Notes: generated from the letters alone by a model not told the origin. 64,000 nucleotides of DNA from Phalacrocorax aristotelis (GCF_949628215.1 NC_134310.1:13529401-13593400); one strand, 5' to 3'. Shown: positions 15,607 to 28,200, counted from the first letter of the stretch. Numbers and translations are program-made.

Positions 15607-17590
15607 TTCCTTTTTGGCACCCAACATGGGACACAAAGGGTTTGAGACAATAACAGTTGGTGGTCACAGCATTGACTCATCTGTTCTCAATAGTAGTTTA
15701 TCCGATCTACACCATGTTCTTTTTGCTCTTCCTGTTAAAGATTGGTGTTGGTTTTCTCTGTGCTCTGCAGTGATTAGTGATGTTTTGCCTAGGAGATTTG
15801 TTATTAAAACACTGGCCTTGAGCTTTATCAGTTATTTGGGTCTTGCATGGAAGCCATTACTGTACTTGAGGTACCACCTCATGTAGGCAATTAGCAATTA
15901 TACATCCTCCTCTGAGAGGTTTTTTATGGAGGAAATACAGAATGGCACCTTCGCTGCCTTCATCTATGATGCCTCCTCCTTCATCACGATAACTTTTCAG
16001 TATCTTGAACATCCTTGGGTAGTTAAGATACTTCTATTGGTATTGACTGGGAATATTGTTTCAGTTTTGTCTAAGGTTAATAAGCAATTTCAGAATAACA
16101 TCCAGAGATCTGCCCCAAGGCTCGATAGTTATGGGTGGCAGGGTATGTGGGATAGTATGGGCAAATGCCTAAGATGATGGGCACCTCCATTGTTTTAAGA
16201 CTTCACCCCTGAACAAGTGCAGAATCCTGAAAAATTAGTAGAATATTTGGAGGAAGTATGTTGTCACCCTGGCAATTCCAGAGAGACACAGATAACTGCA
16301 ATGTGCTGGGGCCTGGCCCATGCCTATCGAGCCCTGTTCAACACTATTCAGAACCCTCAAGGGGAAGAGAAGGCCTCTGGATCTAAAAAGACAAAGAGAA
16401 AGAAAGTAACAGGCACTGAGGCTGCTCCAACCCCAGTGACAAGCACTTGCGGCCACTCAAACACCCACAAGAGGCATTGAAGCTGAATCAGAATCAACCC
16501 GTGCCATTATCAGTCGCCCCTATACACAAGAAGAAATCTTGGAAGAGAAAGTTTAGAAAGAGATGATGGAAGAGCAGGGCCATCACGAGGAGAGGAGGAG
16601 GAAGAAGAAGAAGGACTCGTACAAGAGACAGAAACTACCCAATCCCTATCCTTGAGTGAGTTGCGAGTTATGCAAAAAGATTTTGGCCGTCGTTCAGGTG
16701 AGCACATTGTCACCTGGCTGCTCCAATGGTGGGATAATGGGGCCAGCAGTCTGGAATTAGAGGGGAAAGAAGCCAAACAGCTGGGTTCCCTTCCTAGGGA
16801 AGGGGGCATTGGCAAAGCGATTGGAAAAGGGACACAAGCCCTCAGCCTCTGGAGGCGACTCCTGTCCAGTGTGAAAGAAACGTATCCCTTCAAGGAATAT
16901 GTTATATATCGCCCAGGAAAATGGACCACCATGGAGAAAAGTATTCAGTACCTGAGGAAATTAGCCATGTTTGAGGTGCGTTATGGTAACCTGGATAATG
17001 AACAGTCACCCAAAGATCCAGATGAAGCCCAGTGCACATGACCCATGTGGCGGAAGTTTGTACGGAGTGCACCATCCTCGTATGCAAAGTCATTAGCAGT
17101 ATTGGTGCATAAAGATGACGAGGCACCAGCGGTGGGGGATGTGGTTGATAGACTCTGGGTTTCTGAAGCAAAAATGTCTTCGTCCCTCATCTCGGCTGTG
17201 GAGAAACTATCCTGGGAGGTCCAGCAATTCAAAGAAGATATGTCCTACTCCCCACCTGTATAGACCAGTATCTCAGCCATTAGGAGTAAACATCCCTTTG
17301 CTCAAGAGAGAGGATGCACACCACGGGCCACCCTAAGGTTTACCTGTGTGAACATGGAGAGGACATGAAGAAGGGGGATGGAAAATCTACCTCGACCCTA
17401 GAGGCATGGGTAATTGAGTTGCAAAGAAATGCAGTCACTCAGGAGGGGTTCTTCCAGGAAAGTTGCTGCTCCAGTTTCAGTGAGCAGGTCCGCAGACAGA
17501 GGAGTAGAAGCACTGATTTTATTTCTGATCTTAATAGAGAGACTTCTGATTCGCATCAAAGTGAGTAGTGAATACTATGATCAGGACTAG
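15607..17590 (+). pseudogene. ERVL-like gag, copy 1, broken
   Basis: Gag of an endogenous retrovirus, recognisable by close similarity to the copy at 39008-41124. Open pieces are at 15581-15886, 15926-16177 (with RSAPRLDSYGWQGMWDSMG), 16217-16480, 16652-17041, 17045-17263 and 17314-17568, in changing frames. An in-frame TGA follows the codons Cys-Thr at 17039-17041, and the frame resumes with Pro-Met-Trp-Arg-Lys; copy 2 has the same stop at the same codon. A TAG (17588-17590) after Tyr-Asp-Gln-Asp separates gag from protease, again as in copy 2. No CCHC zinc knuckle is visible. Several stops and frameshifts make it non-functional. Confidence 0.88.
15615..15632 (+). promoter_or_regulatory. Primer-binding site of provirus copy 1
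   Basis: TGGCACCCAACATGGGAC lies eight bases after the LTR. It resembles the complement of the 3' end of tRNA-Lys (the Lys1,2 type of site) with a few transitions. The tRNA identity is an inference from that resemblance. Confidence 0.65.
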
Positions 17591-18335
17591 TGGGGACCTG
17601 CCTCCACCCAGGTGGAGGAAAGGGAAAACCAGGTTTACTGGACTGTGTGGATCCGATGGCCTGGCACATCCAACCCACAAGAGTATAAAGCTTTAGTGGA
17701 CACCGGTGCACAGTGCACCCTAATGTCATCAAACTATATAGGGGCAGAACCATTCAGCATTGCTGGAGTGACAGGGGGGATCCCAAGAGCTAACTGTATT
17801 GGAGGCCGAAGTGAGCCTAACCGGGAACGAGTGGCAAAAGCACACCATTGTGACTGGCCCCGAGGCTCCGTGCATCCTTGGCACAGACTACCTCAGGAGA
17901 GGGTATTTCAAGGACCCAAAAGGTTACAAGTGGGCTTTTGGTGTAGCTGCCTTGGAGACGGAGAGAATTAAACAGCTGTCTACCCAGCCCGGTCTCTCGA
18001 AGGACCCTTCTGTTGTGGGGTTGCTAAAGGTCAAACAATAGGTGCCGATCGCTACCACAACAGTGCACCAGCGGCAATATCACACCAACCGAGACTCCCT
18101 AATTCCCATCCATGAGCTCATTCGTTTACTGGAGATCCAAGGAATCATCAATAAGACCCGCTCACACTTTAACAGTCCCATATGGCCAGTGCAGAATTCT
18201 AATAGGGAGTAGAAATTAACAGCAGACTATCGTGGCCTGAATGAAGTCAAGTTGCCCCTGAGTACTGCTGTGCCGGACATGCTATAACTTCAATATGAAC
18301 TGGAGTCAAAGGCAGCCAAGTGGTATGCCTCAGTT
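17591..18335 (+). pseudogene. ERVL-like protease and start of reverse transcriptase, copy 1
   Basis: Downstream of the TAG the reading continues into an aspartic protease (ALVDTGAQCTLMSSN near 17690-17735, catalytic DTG) and then the N-terminal part of the reverse transcriptase (near 18060-18335, ending in the codons for KWYA). Frameshifts and stops are present. The retroviral sequence stops dead at 18335 (TGGTATGCCTCAGTT), where a CR1 tail begins. The missing rest (RT palm, RNase H, integrase) matches the minus-strand piece beginning at 60721. Confidence 0.88.
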
Positions 18336-19787
18336 CACAAAGAATCACAGAATCCCAGGTTGGAAGGGACCTCCGAGATCATCTAGTCCAACCTTCCTAG
18401 GAAGAGCACAGTCTAGACAAGATGGCCCAGCACCCTGTCCATACAACTCTTGAAGGTGTCCAACATGGCCAAGTCAACCACTTCCTTGGGGAGATTATTC
18501 CAATGGTTGACTGTTCTCACGGAAAAATTTCCCTCTCATGTCCAGTCGGAATCTCCCCAAGAGCAACCTGTGTCCATTCCCCCTTGTCCTTTCCGTGTGA
18601 CTCCTTGTAAAAAGGGACTCTCCATCTTCTTTGTAACTACCCCTTAAGTACTGGTACACGGTGATGAGTTCTCCTCTAAGCCTCCTTTTCTCAAGGCTGA
18701 ACAAACCCAGTTCTCCCAGCCTAGCCTCGTATGGCAGGCTTCCCAGTCCTTTGATCATCTTGGTGGCCCTTCTCTGGACCCCTTCCAGCCTGTCCACATC
18801 CTCTTTGTATAGCGGGGACCAGAACTGTACACAGTACTCCAGGTGTGGCCTGACAAGCGCTGAGTAGAGTAGGATAATGACTTCTTTCTCTCTGCTGGTG
18901 ATGCCCTTTTTGATGCAATCCAGCATCCTGTTGGCCTTCTTGGCTGCAGCAGCACACTGTTCGCTCATGTTGAGCTTCCTGTCCACTGGGACCCCCAGGT
19001 CCCTTTCCACAGAGCTGCTCTCCAGCCAGGTGGATCCCAGTCTGTGTGTTTTCCCAGGTGCCTGACCTTACACTTGTCCTTGTTGAACGTCATAAGGTTC
19101 TCCCTTCTGGAGTGTCTACTTCCCCACTCAATTTGGTGTCATCTGCAAACTTCATTGTGCTACACTTGATCCCATTATCCAGATCACTCATAAAGATGTT
19201 GAATAACATTGGACCCAATATTGATCCCTGGGGGACCCCACTTGTGACAGGTTACCACTTTGAAAAAGAGCTATTTACCACCACCCTTTGGGTGCAGCCT
19301 GTCAGCCAGTTCCCCACCCACTGCACAGACCACTCGTCTAGGCCATAACGCATTAACTTCTCTAGGAGGAGGCCGTGGGGAACCGTATCAAAGGCCTTGG
19401 AGAAGTCCAGGTAGACAATGTCCACCACTCACCCCATGTCAGCCAAGCAAGTCACTTTGTCGTAGAAGGCCACCAGGTTTGTCAAGCACGATCTGCCCTT
19501 AGTGAAGCCATGTTGTCTTTTCCCAATGACGTGCTTCATTTGACTTGCGATAGCCCTCAGGAGGATTCATTCCATAACTTCCCCAGGGATTGAAGTGAGG
19601 CTGATGGGCCTATAATTACCTGGATCCTCCCTCGAGCCCTTCTTGTAGATGAGGGTAACATTTGCCTTCCTCCAGTCCTCTGGGACATCCCCCATTCTCC
19701 ACGACTTCTCGAAGATTATGGAGAGTGGCCTCAAACTGACGTCAGCCGTCTCTCTCAACACCCTTGGGTGGATGGTGTCAGAGCCCA
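18336..19787 (-). mobile_element. CR1 (-) 3' part, inserted in provirus copy 1
   Basis: Starts with CACAAAGAATCACAGAATCCC, the reverse complement of a CR1 tail, then the 3' UTR and ORF2 C-terminal part (19010-18495, [16 protein letters not shown]) and RT palm and fingers (FADDTKLSG near 19120, NYRPISLTSIPG near 19600, ending at MGSD-x-IHPRVL near 19790). Two or three frame breaks. Its 5' continuation is cut by a plus-strand CR1 at about 19788. Confidence 0.9.
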
Positions 19788-20431
19788 TCGAGAAGAGGAA
19801 GTAGATGAAGGCTTCAACAGACAGCTGGAAGTAGCCTTGCAATCAAAGGCCCTGGTCCTCATGGGGGAATTCAACTCCCCTGATATTTGCTGGAATAGCA
19901 ACATGGGCAGCCATGCATGATCCAGAAGGTTCCTCCAGAGCATCAAGGACAACTTCTTGATGCAGGTGGTGGAGAAGCCAATGAGGCGAGATCTGCTGCT
20001 CAACCTTATACTAACAAACAAGGAAGGGCTGTTTGAGGATGTGAGTTGCGGGTAGCCTTGGCTGCAGTGGCAATGAGATGGTCGAGTTTAGGATACTGCA
20101 CGGTAGAAGCAGGGCTATGAGTTGAATTACAACCTTGGACTTCAAGAGGGCCAACTTTGGCCTCTTCAAAGACCTGCTAGGAGGAATCCCATGGGCTAGG
20201 GCTCTGGAAGGCAGGGGGTCCAAGGGAGCTGGACAGTGTTCAAAGACCACTTCCTCCGAGCTCAAGATCGGTGCATCCCCAGGAGGAAGAAGTCAGGCAG
20301 AGGAGATGGGAGACCCGCATGGATGAGCAAAGAGATTCTAGTGAAACTCAAATGGAAGAAGGAGGTTCACTGTATGTGGAAAAAGGGACTGGCCACTTGG
20401 GAGGAATATAGGAATGTTGTCAGTGTATGGA
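19788..20431 (+). mobile_element. CR1 (+), first part (endonuclease), interrupted
   Basis: 5'-truncated CR1 starting within the endonuclease (LVLMGEFNSPDICW near 19857, RRFLQSIKDNFLMQVV) and running to WEEYRNVVSVWRD at about 20430, where a minus-strand CR1 is inserted. The next expected residues (RKAKAH) are found at 24562, so 19788-20431 plus 24562-26422 were one element. Confidence 0.87.
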
Positions 20432-23400
20432 GAGATCATAGAATCATAGAATCGTTAAGGTTGGAAAAGACCCTTAAGATCATCGAGTCCAACCACTAAC
20501 CTATCACTGCCAAGTCCACCACTAAACCATATCCTCAAGCACCACATCTACCCTTCTTTTGAATACCTCCAGGGATGGAGACTCAACCACCTCCCTGGGC
20601 AGCCTGTTCCAATGTTTGACAACCCTTTCGGTGAAGAAGTTTTTCCTAATATCCAACCTAAACTTCCCCTGGTGCAGCTTGAGGCCATTTCCTCTCATCC
20701 TAGCGCTTGTTACTAGGGAGAAGAGACCGACCCCCGCCTCGGTACAACCCCCTTTCAGGTAGTTGTAGAGAGCAATAAGGTCTCCCCTCAGCCTTCTCTT
20801 CTCCAGACTAAACAACCCCAGCTCCCTCAGCCGTTCCTCATAAGACTTGTTCTCTAGACCCTTCACCAACTTCGTTGCCCTTCTCTGGACACACTCCAGC
20901 ACCTCGATGTCCTTCTTGTAGTGAGGGGCCCAAAACTGAACACAGTACTCGAGGTGCGGCCTCGCCAGTGCCGAGTACAGGGGCACGATCACCTCCCTGC
21001 TCCTGCTTGCCACACTGTTCCTGATACAAGCCAGGATGCCATTGGCCTTCTCGGCCGCCTGAGCACCCTGCTGGCTCATGTTCAGCCGGCTGTCAACCAA
21101 CACCCCCCAGGTCCTTTTCCTCCAGGCAGCTCTCCAGCCACTCCTTCCCAAGCATATAGCGTTGCATGGGGTTGTTGTGACCCAAGTGCAGGACCCGGCA
21201 CTTAGCCTTGTTGAATCTCATACCACTGGCCCCGGCCCAACGATCCAGCCTGTCCAGGTCCCTCTGTAGGGCCTTCCTGCCCTCCAGCAGAACAACACTC
21301 CCACCCAGCTTGGTGTCATCTGCAAACTTACTGAGGGTGCACTCAATCCCCTCATCCAGATCATCAATGAAGATATTGAACAGGACCGGCCCCAACACTG
21401 AGCCCTGGGGAACACCACTCGTGACTGGCCGCCAACTGGATTTGACCCCATTCACTACCACTCTCTGGGCTCGGCCGTCCAGCCAGTTTTTAACCCAGCG
21501 CAGAGTGCACTTGTCCAAGCCGTGAGCAGACAGCTTCTCCAGGAGGATGCTGTGGGAGACAGTGTCAAAAGCCTTACTAAAGTCCAAGTAGACAACGTCC
21601 ACAGCCTTCCCCTCATCCACTAAAGCAGGTCACCTTATCATGGAAGGAGACCAGGTTAGTGAGGTAGGACCTCCCTTTCATAAATCCATGCTGGCTGAGC
21701 CCGATCCCCCGGTTGTCCCACATGTGCCGCGTAATGGTGTTCAAGATGATCTGCTCCATGACCTTTCCCAGCACCGAGGTCAGGCCTGTAGTTCCCCAGA
21801 TCCTCCTTCCGACCCTGCTTGTAGAGGGGCGTCACATTCGCTAGTTTCCAGTCATCTGGGACCTCCCGGTCTGACCAGGACTGCTGATAGATGATGGCGA
21901 GTGGCTTGGCGAGCTCCTCTGCCAGCTCCCTCAGTATCCTCGGGTGAATCCCATCCGGCCCCATGGACTTGTGAACATCCAGGTGAAGGAGCAGGTCGGT
22001 GACTGCCACCTCTTCAACAACTGGGACTTCATTCCGCATGCTATCTCCATCTCCCAGCACAGGGGCCTGACAACACCGAGGATGACCAGTCTGACTATTA
22101 AAGACTGAGGCAAAGAAAGCATTAAGTACCTCAGCCTTCTCCTCATCTTTCCTGGCAAGGTTACCTTCCGCATCCAACAAAGGAGGGAGATTCTCCCTGG
22201 CCCTCCTTTTGTCACTGATGTATTTATAAAAACATTTTTTGTTATCTTTAATGGTGGCGGCCAGTTTAAGTTCCAGCTGGGCCTTCGCCTTCCTAATCTT
22301 TTCCCTGCATAACCTCACAACATCCTTGTAGTCCTCCTGAGTCACCTGCCCCTTCTTCCAAAGGCAGTAAGCTCTCCTTTTTCTCTTGAGTTCCAGCCAA
22401 AGCTCACTATTCAGCCAAGCCAGTCTTCTCCCCCGCCTGCTCAACTTACGGCACATGGGGATGGCCTGCCTCTGCGCCTTTGAGACTTCCTTCTTTAATA
22501 ACATCCAGCCTTCCTGGACTCCTTTGCCCTTCAGGACTGCCTCCCAAGGGACTCTGTTAACCAGACAGACTCCTTAACAATCCAAAGTCTGCCCTTCTGA
22601 AGTTCAGGGTAGTGGTTTTGCTGACCCTCTTCCTTACTTCTCCAAGAATCCAGAACTCTAGCATATCATGGTCGCTAGCCCAAGACAGCCTCCGACCGCC
22701 ACATCACCCACCAGGCCTTCTTTGTTCATAAACAGCAGGTCCAGTGGGGCACCTCCCCTGGTTGGCTCGCTTACCAGCTGCATCAGGAAGTTATCTCCCA
22801 CACACTCCAGGAACCTCCGAGACTGCTTTCTCTCTGCTGTGTTGTATTTCCAGCAGATATCTGGTAAGTTGAAGTATCCCACGAGAATAAGGGCTAGAGA
22901 TTGTGAGACTTCAGCCAACTGCTTGTAGAGTACTTCATCTGTCTCCTCATCCTGGTTGGGTGGCCTATAACAGACTCCCAGCAGGATGTCTGCCTTATTG
23001 GCCTTTCCCCTGATCCTTACCCATAAGCACTCAACCTTATCATTACCGTCATTGAGTTCTAGACAGTCAAAACACTCTCTAACATACAAGGCTACCCCTC
23101 CACCTCTCCTTCCTTGCCTGTCCCTTCTAAAGAGCTTGTAGCCATCCGTTGCAGTGCTCCAGTTGTGCGAGTCATCCCACCATGATTCCGTGATGGCGAC
23201 CACATCATAGTTTCCCTGGCACGCGATGGCTTCCAGCTCCTCCCGTTTATTGCCCATGCTGCGTGCATTGGTATAAATGCACTTCAGTTGATCTATTGAT
23301 CTCTTCTCCAACACAGGCATGCCACCCCCAGGCTCATTCCTAGCAAGCCTGGTTTTATCCCCTTACCCCTTTGTATCTAGTTTAAAGCCCTCTCAACGAT

Positions 23401-24561
23401 GCCTGCTAACTCCTGAGCCAGAATCCTTTTCCCCCTTTGCGACAGGTGAACCCCATCTGTCTCCAGCAGGCCTGGTGCCATGTAAACTGCCCCATGATAA
23501 AAAAAAAACCCAAAATTCCACCGCTGGCACCAGCCTCTGAGCCACATGTTAATGAGATGGGACTTCCTGTTCCTTTCCGTATGTCTCCCGGCTACCGATG
23601 GGATGGAGGCAAACACTACCTGCGCTCCTGATCCTTCAAGCAATCACCCCAGTTCTCTGGAGTCCCTTTTGATTGTCTTTGCACCTCTCTCAGCTACCTC
23701 ATCACTGCTGACCTGAACAACCACTAGTGGCTAATAATCGGATCCTTTTACTAGCCTAGGGAGCTTCCTGGTAATGTCTCTTATCCTTGCCCCAGGGAGG
23801 CAGCAGACTTCCCTATGGGATGGGTCCGGTCGGCGTATCGGGCCCTCTGTTCCCCTCAGAAGGGAGTTGCCTACGACAATTACCCTTCTTTTTTTCTTAC
23901 CAGTGGCCGTTGTAATGCATGGGGCTGACTGGTTCCCTCTAGTCAATCCCTTGGGTGGATCACTGTCTGTATCTTCATCCTCCTGTCCCTTGGGTTCCAG
24001 AGCCTCATACCTATTGTGCAAGGGCACCTGGGGGGGCCGAAGTCGGCTAGGAGAGGATTCGCCTACTATGCTGAGCAGGGATCTGAATCCATCTTCCGTC
24101 TCTTGGGTCCCCTCCCTCTGCCTGGCTGCAGGAGGGCAGGGGAGCCACTCCTTCTCTTGATGCTTCTATCTGGTGCGCTTGTCTCAGGGATGGTAGGGAG
24201 TGGCTCCAGCAGTCTATCTCCCTCTCACGTTCCCTGATACTCCTCAGTCTTGCAACTTCTTCTTTCAGCTCTGCCACCATGCTGAGCAGATCCTCCACCT
24301 GCTCACACCTCACGCAGGTCCTGTCTCGGGAGCCCTCCATGACTGGAGCAAGGCTCTGACACTCCCTGCAGCCAGAGACCTGGGTGGCTGCATGTTTTAG
24401 TGGGAGGTCTGTCTGTGTTGCCACATGCCTCCTGGCGATAGCTCTTGTCCAAGCGGAGACCATGGCTAAGTCTTTTCCAGGAGAGCGTAGACCACAAGGA
24501 GAGCTCGCCAGCTGCCTGCTCGCCCTGCCTGCGCGAACTGCCATGCCACACCCTTCCTCAA
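20432..24561 (-). mobile_element. Nearly full-length CR1 (-)
   Basis: At 4.1 kb this is the most complete CR1 here. On the minus strand it has ORF1 (about 24560-23377), endonuclease (23320-22658: ESWWDDS, YRPPNQDE, GYFNLPD where GDFNLPD is usual), reverse transcriptase (22504-21656 and 21620-21093: [44 protein letters not shown]), ORF2 C-terminal part (21151-20522, [20 protein letters not shown]), a 3' UTR and the tail ending CTATGATTCTATGATCT. Only a few frameshifts separate long open stretches, so it is fairly young. It interrupts the plus-strand CR1 at 19788-26422. Confidence 0.93.
23377..24561 (-). pseudogene. CR1 ORF1: zinc-finger/coiled-coil and esterase-like domains
   Basis: ORF1 region of the element at 20432-24561. 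The N-terminal part (24560 to about 24050) has a Cys-rich finger with two CxxC pairs (CREC and CVRC) resembling the PHD-like finger described for CR1 ORF1, followed by a predicted coiled coil (VEDLLSMVAELKEEVARLRS). The C-terminal part (24027-23377) starts a Rossmann-like strand, VIVVGNSLLRG, and ends in LLETDGVHLSQRGKRI, the D-x-x-H signature of the SGNH-type esterase domain. In L-CR1 elements ORF1p is thought to bind nucleic acid. Frame breaks near 24045 and 23730-23640 show decay. Confidence 0.8.
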
Positions 24562-26422
24562 CGAGGAAGGCCAAGGCCCACATGGAACAAAATCTGGCAA
24601 GGGATGTCAAAGATAACAAGAAGGGCTTCTTTAAATACATCAGCAGTAAAAGGAAGACTGGAGATAAAGCGGGCCCACTGCTGAACAAGGTAGGGGCCCT
24701 GGCGATGCAGGATGCAGAGAAGGTGGAGTTACTGAATGCCTTCTTTGCCTCGGACTTTACTGCTAAGACTGGCCCTCAGGTATCCCAGCCCCCAGAGAAG
24801 ACAGATAAAATCTGGAGAAAGGAAGGCTTACCATCGGATGAGAAGGATTGGGTCAGAGATCACCTAAGCAAACTGGATCCTTGCAAAGCCATGGGCCCTG
24901 ATGGGATGCACCTGTTGAGTGCTGAGGGAGCTGGCGGATGTTATTGCTGAGCCATTCTCCATCATATTTGAAAGGTCGTGGAGGACAGTAGAGGTGCCCG
25001 AGGACCGGAGGAAAGCAAACGTCACTCCAATCTTCAAAAAGGGCAATAAGGAGGCCCTGGGAAACTATAGGCCAGTCAGCCTCACCTTCGTCCCTGGAAA
25101 AAGGTGATGGAGCAGTTCATCCTGGAGGTCCTCTCCAAGCATGTAGAGGAAAAGAAGGTTATCAGAAGTAGTCAACATGGATTCACCAAGGGAAGATCAT
25201 GCTTGACCAACCTGATAGCCTTCTATGATGGTGTGACTGGCTGGGTCGACGAAGGGAGAGCAGTGGATGTTGTCTATCTCGACTTCAGTAAGGCATTCAA
25301 CACTCTCTCCCATAGCATCTTCATAGACAAGCTAAGGACGTGCGGGTTTGATGAGTGGACAGTGAGATGGCTAGAGAACTGGCTCAACAACAGAACTCAG
25401 AGGGTCGTGACCAACGGGACAGAGTCTGGTTGGAGGGCTGTAACTAGCGGTGTTCCCCAGGGGTCTGTGCTGGGTCCAGTCCTGTCCAATATATTCATCA
25501 ACGACCTGGACGAAGGGATAGAGTGTACCCTCAGCAAGTTCGCTGATGATACCAAGCTGGGAGGAGTGGCTGATACGCCAGAAGGCTGTGCTGCCATGCA
25601 ACGAGACCTGGACAGGCTGGAGAGCTGAGCCGAGGGGAACCTGATGAAATTCAGCGAGAGCAATTGCAAGGTCCTGCACCTGGGGAGGAACAACCCCATG
25701 CACCAGTACAGGCTGGGGGGCTGACCTACTGGAAGGTAGCACTACTGAGAAGGACCTGGGAGTGCTGGTGGACAGCAAGCTGACCCTGAGCCAGCAATGT
25801 GGCCTTGTGGCCAAGAAGGCCAACGGTATCCTGGGCTGCATTAAAAGGAGTGTGACCAGCAGGTCGAGAGAGGTTATCCTCCCCCTCTACTCTGCCCTAG
25901 TGCATTTGGAGTACCGCGTCCAGTTTTGGGCCCCCCCAGTTTATGAAGGACAGGGAACTGCTTGAGCAAGTCCAGTGGAGAGCTACCAAGATGATCAGGG
26001 GACTGGCGCACCTCCCTTATGAGGAAAGGCTGAGAGACCTGGGTTTGTTCAGCCTGGAGAAGAGAAGACCGAGGGGGGATTTCAGCAATACCTAGAAATA
26101 TCTAAAGGGTATGTGTCAGGAGGATGGGCCTAGACTCTTTTCAATAGTGCCCAATGACAGGACAAGGGGCAATGGGCGCAAGTTGAAACACAGGAAGTTC
26201 CAGCTAAACATGAGAAAAAACTTCTTTCCTGTGAGGGTGACAGAGCAGTGGAACAGGCTGCCCACAGAGGTTGTGGAGTCTCCTTCCCTGGAGACATTCA
26301 AAACCTGCCTGGACACAGTCCTGTGCCCCATGCTCAAGGTGTCCCTGCTCAAGCAGGGTGGTTGGACAAGATGATCTCCAGAGGTCCCTTCCAACCCCTA
26401 CCATTCTGTGATTCTGTGATTT
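24562..26422 (+). mobile_element. CR1 (+), second part with 3' end; in left inverted-repeat arm
   Basis: Continuation of the plus-strand CR1 from 20431: linker (RKAKAHMEQNLARDVKDN), reverse transcriptase (24567-24950 and 25104-25628, with [41 protein letters not shown]), ORF2 end, 3' UTR and tail TTCTGTGATTCTGTGATT at about 26405-26422. From 24568 on it is repeated in inverted orientation at 62143-64000 with almost no differences. Confidence 0.93.
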
Positions 26423-27802
26423 GTAGGGGTCACGCTCCCGCGATAATTCACATACTTCACAGATGGTGGGTCTATGTTTGGATCAACCAGGAATTTTGTT
26501 CCCAAAGCCTGGGACTCAACGGTGTTGGTAAAGACAGAGGTGAAGAAAGTGTTGAGGACCTCTGCCTTTTCAGCATCATTGGTGACTGACTCGCCTTTTC
26601 TGTTTAACAGTGGGCCTATGTTTTCCTTCTGTTTCTGCTTGTGGTTGACATGCCTGAAGAACCCTTTTTTATGATTTTTGACATCTACGGCCAGTTTCAA
26701 TTCGAGCTGGACTTTTGCTTTTCTAACTGCATCTCTGCACACTCTGGCTATGCCCTTGTAGTACTCAGCGGATAACCCTCCACTTCTCCATCTCTGGTAT
26801 GCTTCTCTCTTGGATTTGAGTAGACCCAGGAGCTCATGGTTGAGCCAAGGGGGCCTCTTGCTCCGCTGTGCTGGTTTTGGCATCTGCTTACTTCCCTTTC
26901 CTTTATAGGGGATAAACTGGCTTTGTGCTTCCAATAGAGAGTTCTTGAAGAACTCCCAGCACTCACTAGCTCCTTTGTCTTCCATGGAAGCATCCCATGG
27001 AATCCCTCCCAACTGAGCCCTGAGTGAGCTGAAGTTTCCTCTTCCAAAATCTAGAACCCTTGTATTAGTACTGACCTTCAGCATGCTCAGCAGGATCCCA
27101 AACTCCATAATATTGTGATCACCACAGCCAAGGCTACCACTGACCAAGATATTACAAAGCAGGTTGTCTTGGTTTGAGAATAGCAAGTCCAGCAGTGCCT
27201 CCTTCCTGGTTGGCACATCTAACATTTGTATGAGGAAACAGTCCTCTATGCATTCCAGGAACTTGGTGGATGCCATGCGAGCTGCCGTATTGTTCTTCCA
27301 GCAGATGTCTGGGTAGTTGAAGTCACCCATCAGGACCCGGTTCTGTTGGCCAGAAGCTTGCTTTAGTGTACCAAGTATCGCTTCGCCGGCATCATCATTG
27401 TGGTTAGGAGGTCGGTAGCAGATGCCCACTGTGAGGTCCTGCTTGGAGATGACCCCTCTGACTTTAACCCAGAGGCAGTCACCATAGATAGAATGATAGA
27501 ATAGAGCAGTCACAATCACCATAGTTGACTTCGATACATTCAAGGTTTTCCTTAATGTAGAGTGCGACTCCTCCACCTCTTCTACCCTGCCTATCCTTAC
27601 TAAACAGCCTATAACCAGCCATTGTGATCCCCCAGTCATTTGAGTTGTCCCACCATGTTTCAGTTACTCCTATGATGTCATAACCTTCTGAGTGGGCATG
27701 GAGCTCCAGTGCCTCCTGTTTGTTTCCTAGACTGCGTGCGTTCGTATACACACACTTGAGGTGATTACTCTTCTGTTTCACATCTTGGGAGACAGCTAAG
27801 GA
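24568..27802 (+). repeat. Left arm of 3.24-kb inverted repeat
   Basis: Left arm (3235 bases) of a near-perfect inverted repeat with 60761-64000 (3240 bases). Both arms carry the same artificial-looking junction: a CR1 endonuclease/RT start running straight into the tail of an oppositely oriented CR1 at 26422/62143. Two independent insertions would not share that, so the arms are copies of one segment. Differences seen by eye are about a dozen substitutions, mostly in the inner 1 kb, a 6-base gap near 25905 (AGACCG present only in the right arm) and a one-base difference in a C run near 25932. The 5-base length difference is fully explained by these two gaps. Confidence 0.93.
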
Positions 27803-28200
27803 GCCTTTGTCACCACACTGCTTGGCCTGACTTACTCCCCTGTTGGACGTGCTGGTGTGAGCATTTTTGCAACGGATCCCATCCCCCAAGTCCTTCAGTT
27901 TAAAGCCCGCCTCACCACGTTAGCCAGCCTACTGCTGAAGATTCCCTTACCCCTTTTGGACAGGTGGATTCCATCCCTCCCTAGCATGTTGTAGTCATTG
28001 AAGAACACCCCATTGTCATAAAAGTCAAACCCCTCACGGTGGCACCAGCCACGTAGCCAGGAGTTGATATACATTATGCGCCTTTTTCTGGCTGCTCCCT
28101 TCCCTCGAACTGGCAAAAATGGAGGAGAAGCTAACTTGGATGCCAACATTTTTCACTTGCTCCCCCAGGGCACGAAAGTCTTCCTTGATTTTACCCAGGT
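26423..28200 (-). mobile_element. CR1 (-) 5' part: ORF1 end and endonuclease
   Basis: On the minus strand: end of ORF1 (28149-27895, MLGRDGIHLSKRGKG with the D-x-x-H esterase signature), endonuclease (27889-27479 and the 413-codon open stretch 27639-26398: YRPPNHNDDAG, GDFNYPDICW, CGDHNIME) and the beginning of the reverse transcriptase (GFFRHVNHKQKQKENIGPLL). It is cut at 26423 by the tail of the plus-strand CR1. The part below 27802 is present again, inverted, at 60761-62142. Beyond that the two copies differ more and then diverge completely at 27840/60723. Confidence 0.9.

Noticed and set aside
26398-27639. 413-codon open frame with endonuclease motifs (and its inverted twin at 60924-62165) as a host gene
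   Set aside because: It is CR1 ORF2 ending in the tail of an oppositely oriented CR1; the last residues come from that tail. Not a host gene.
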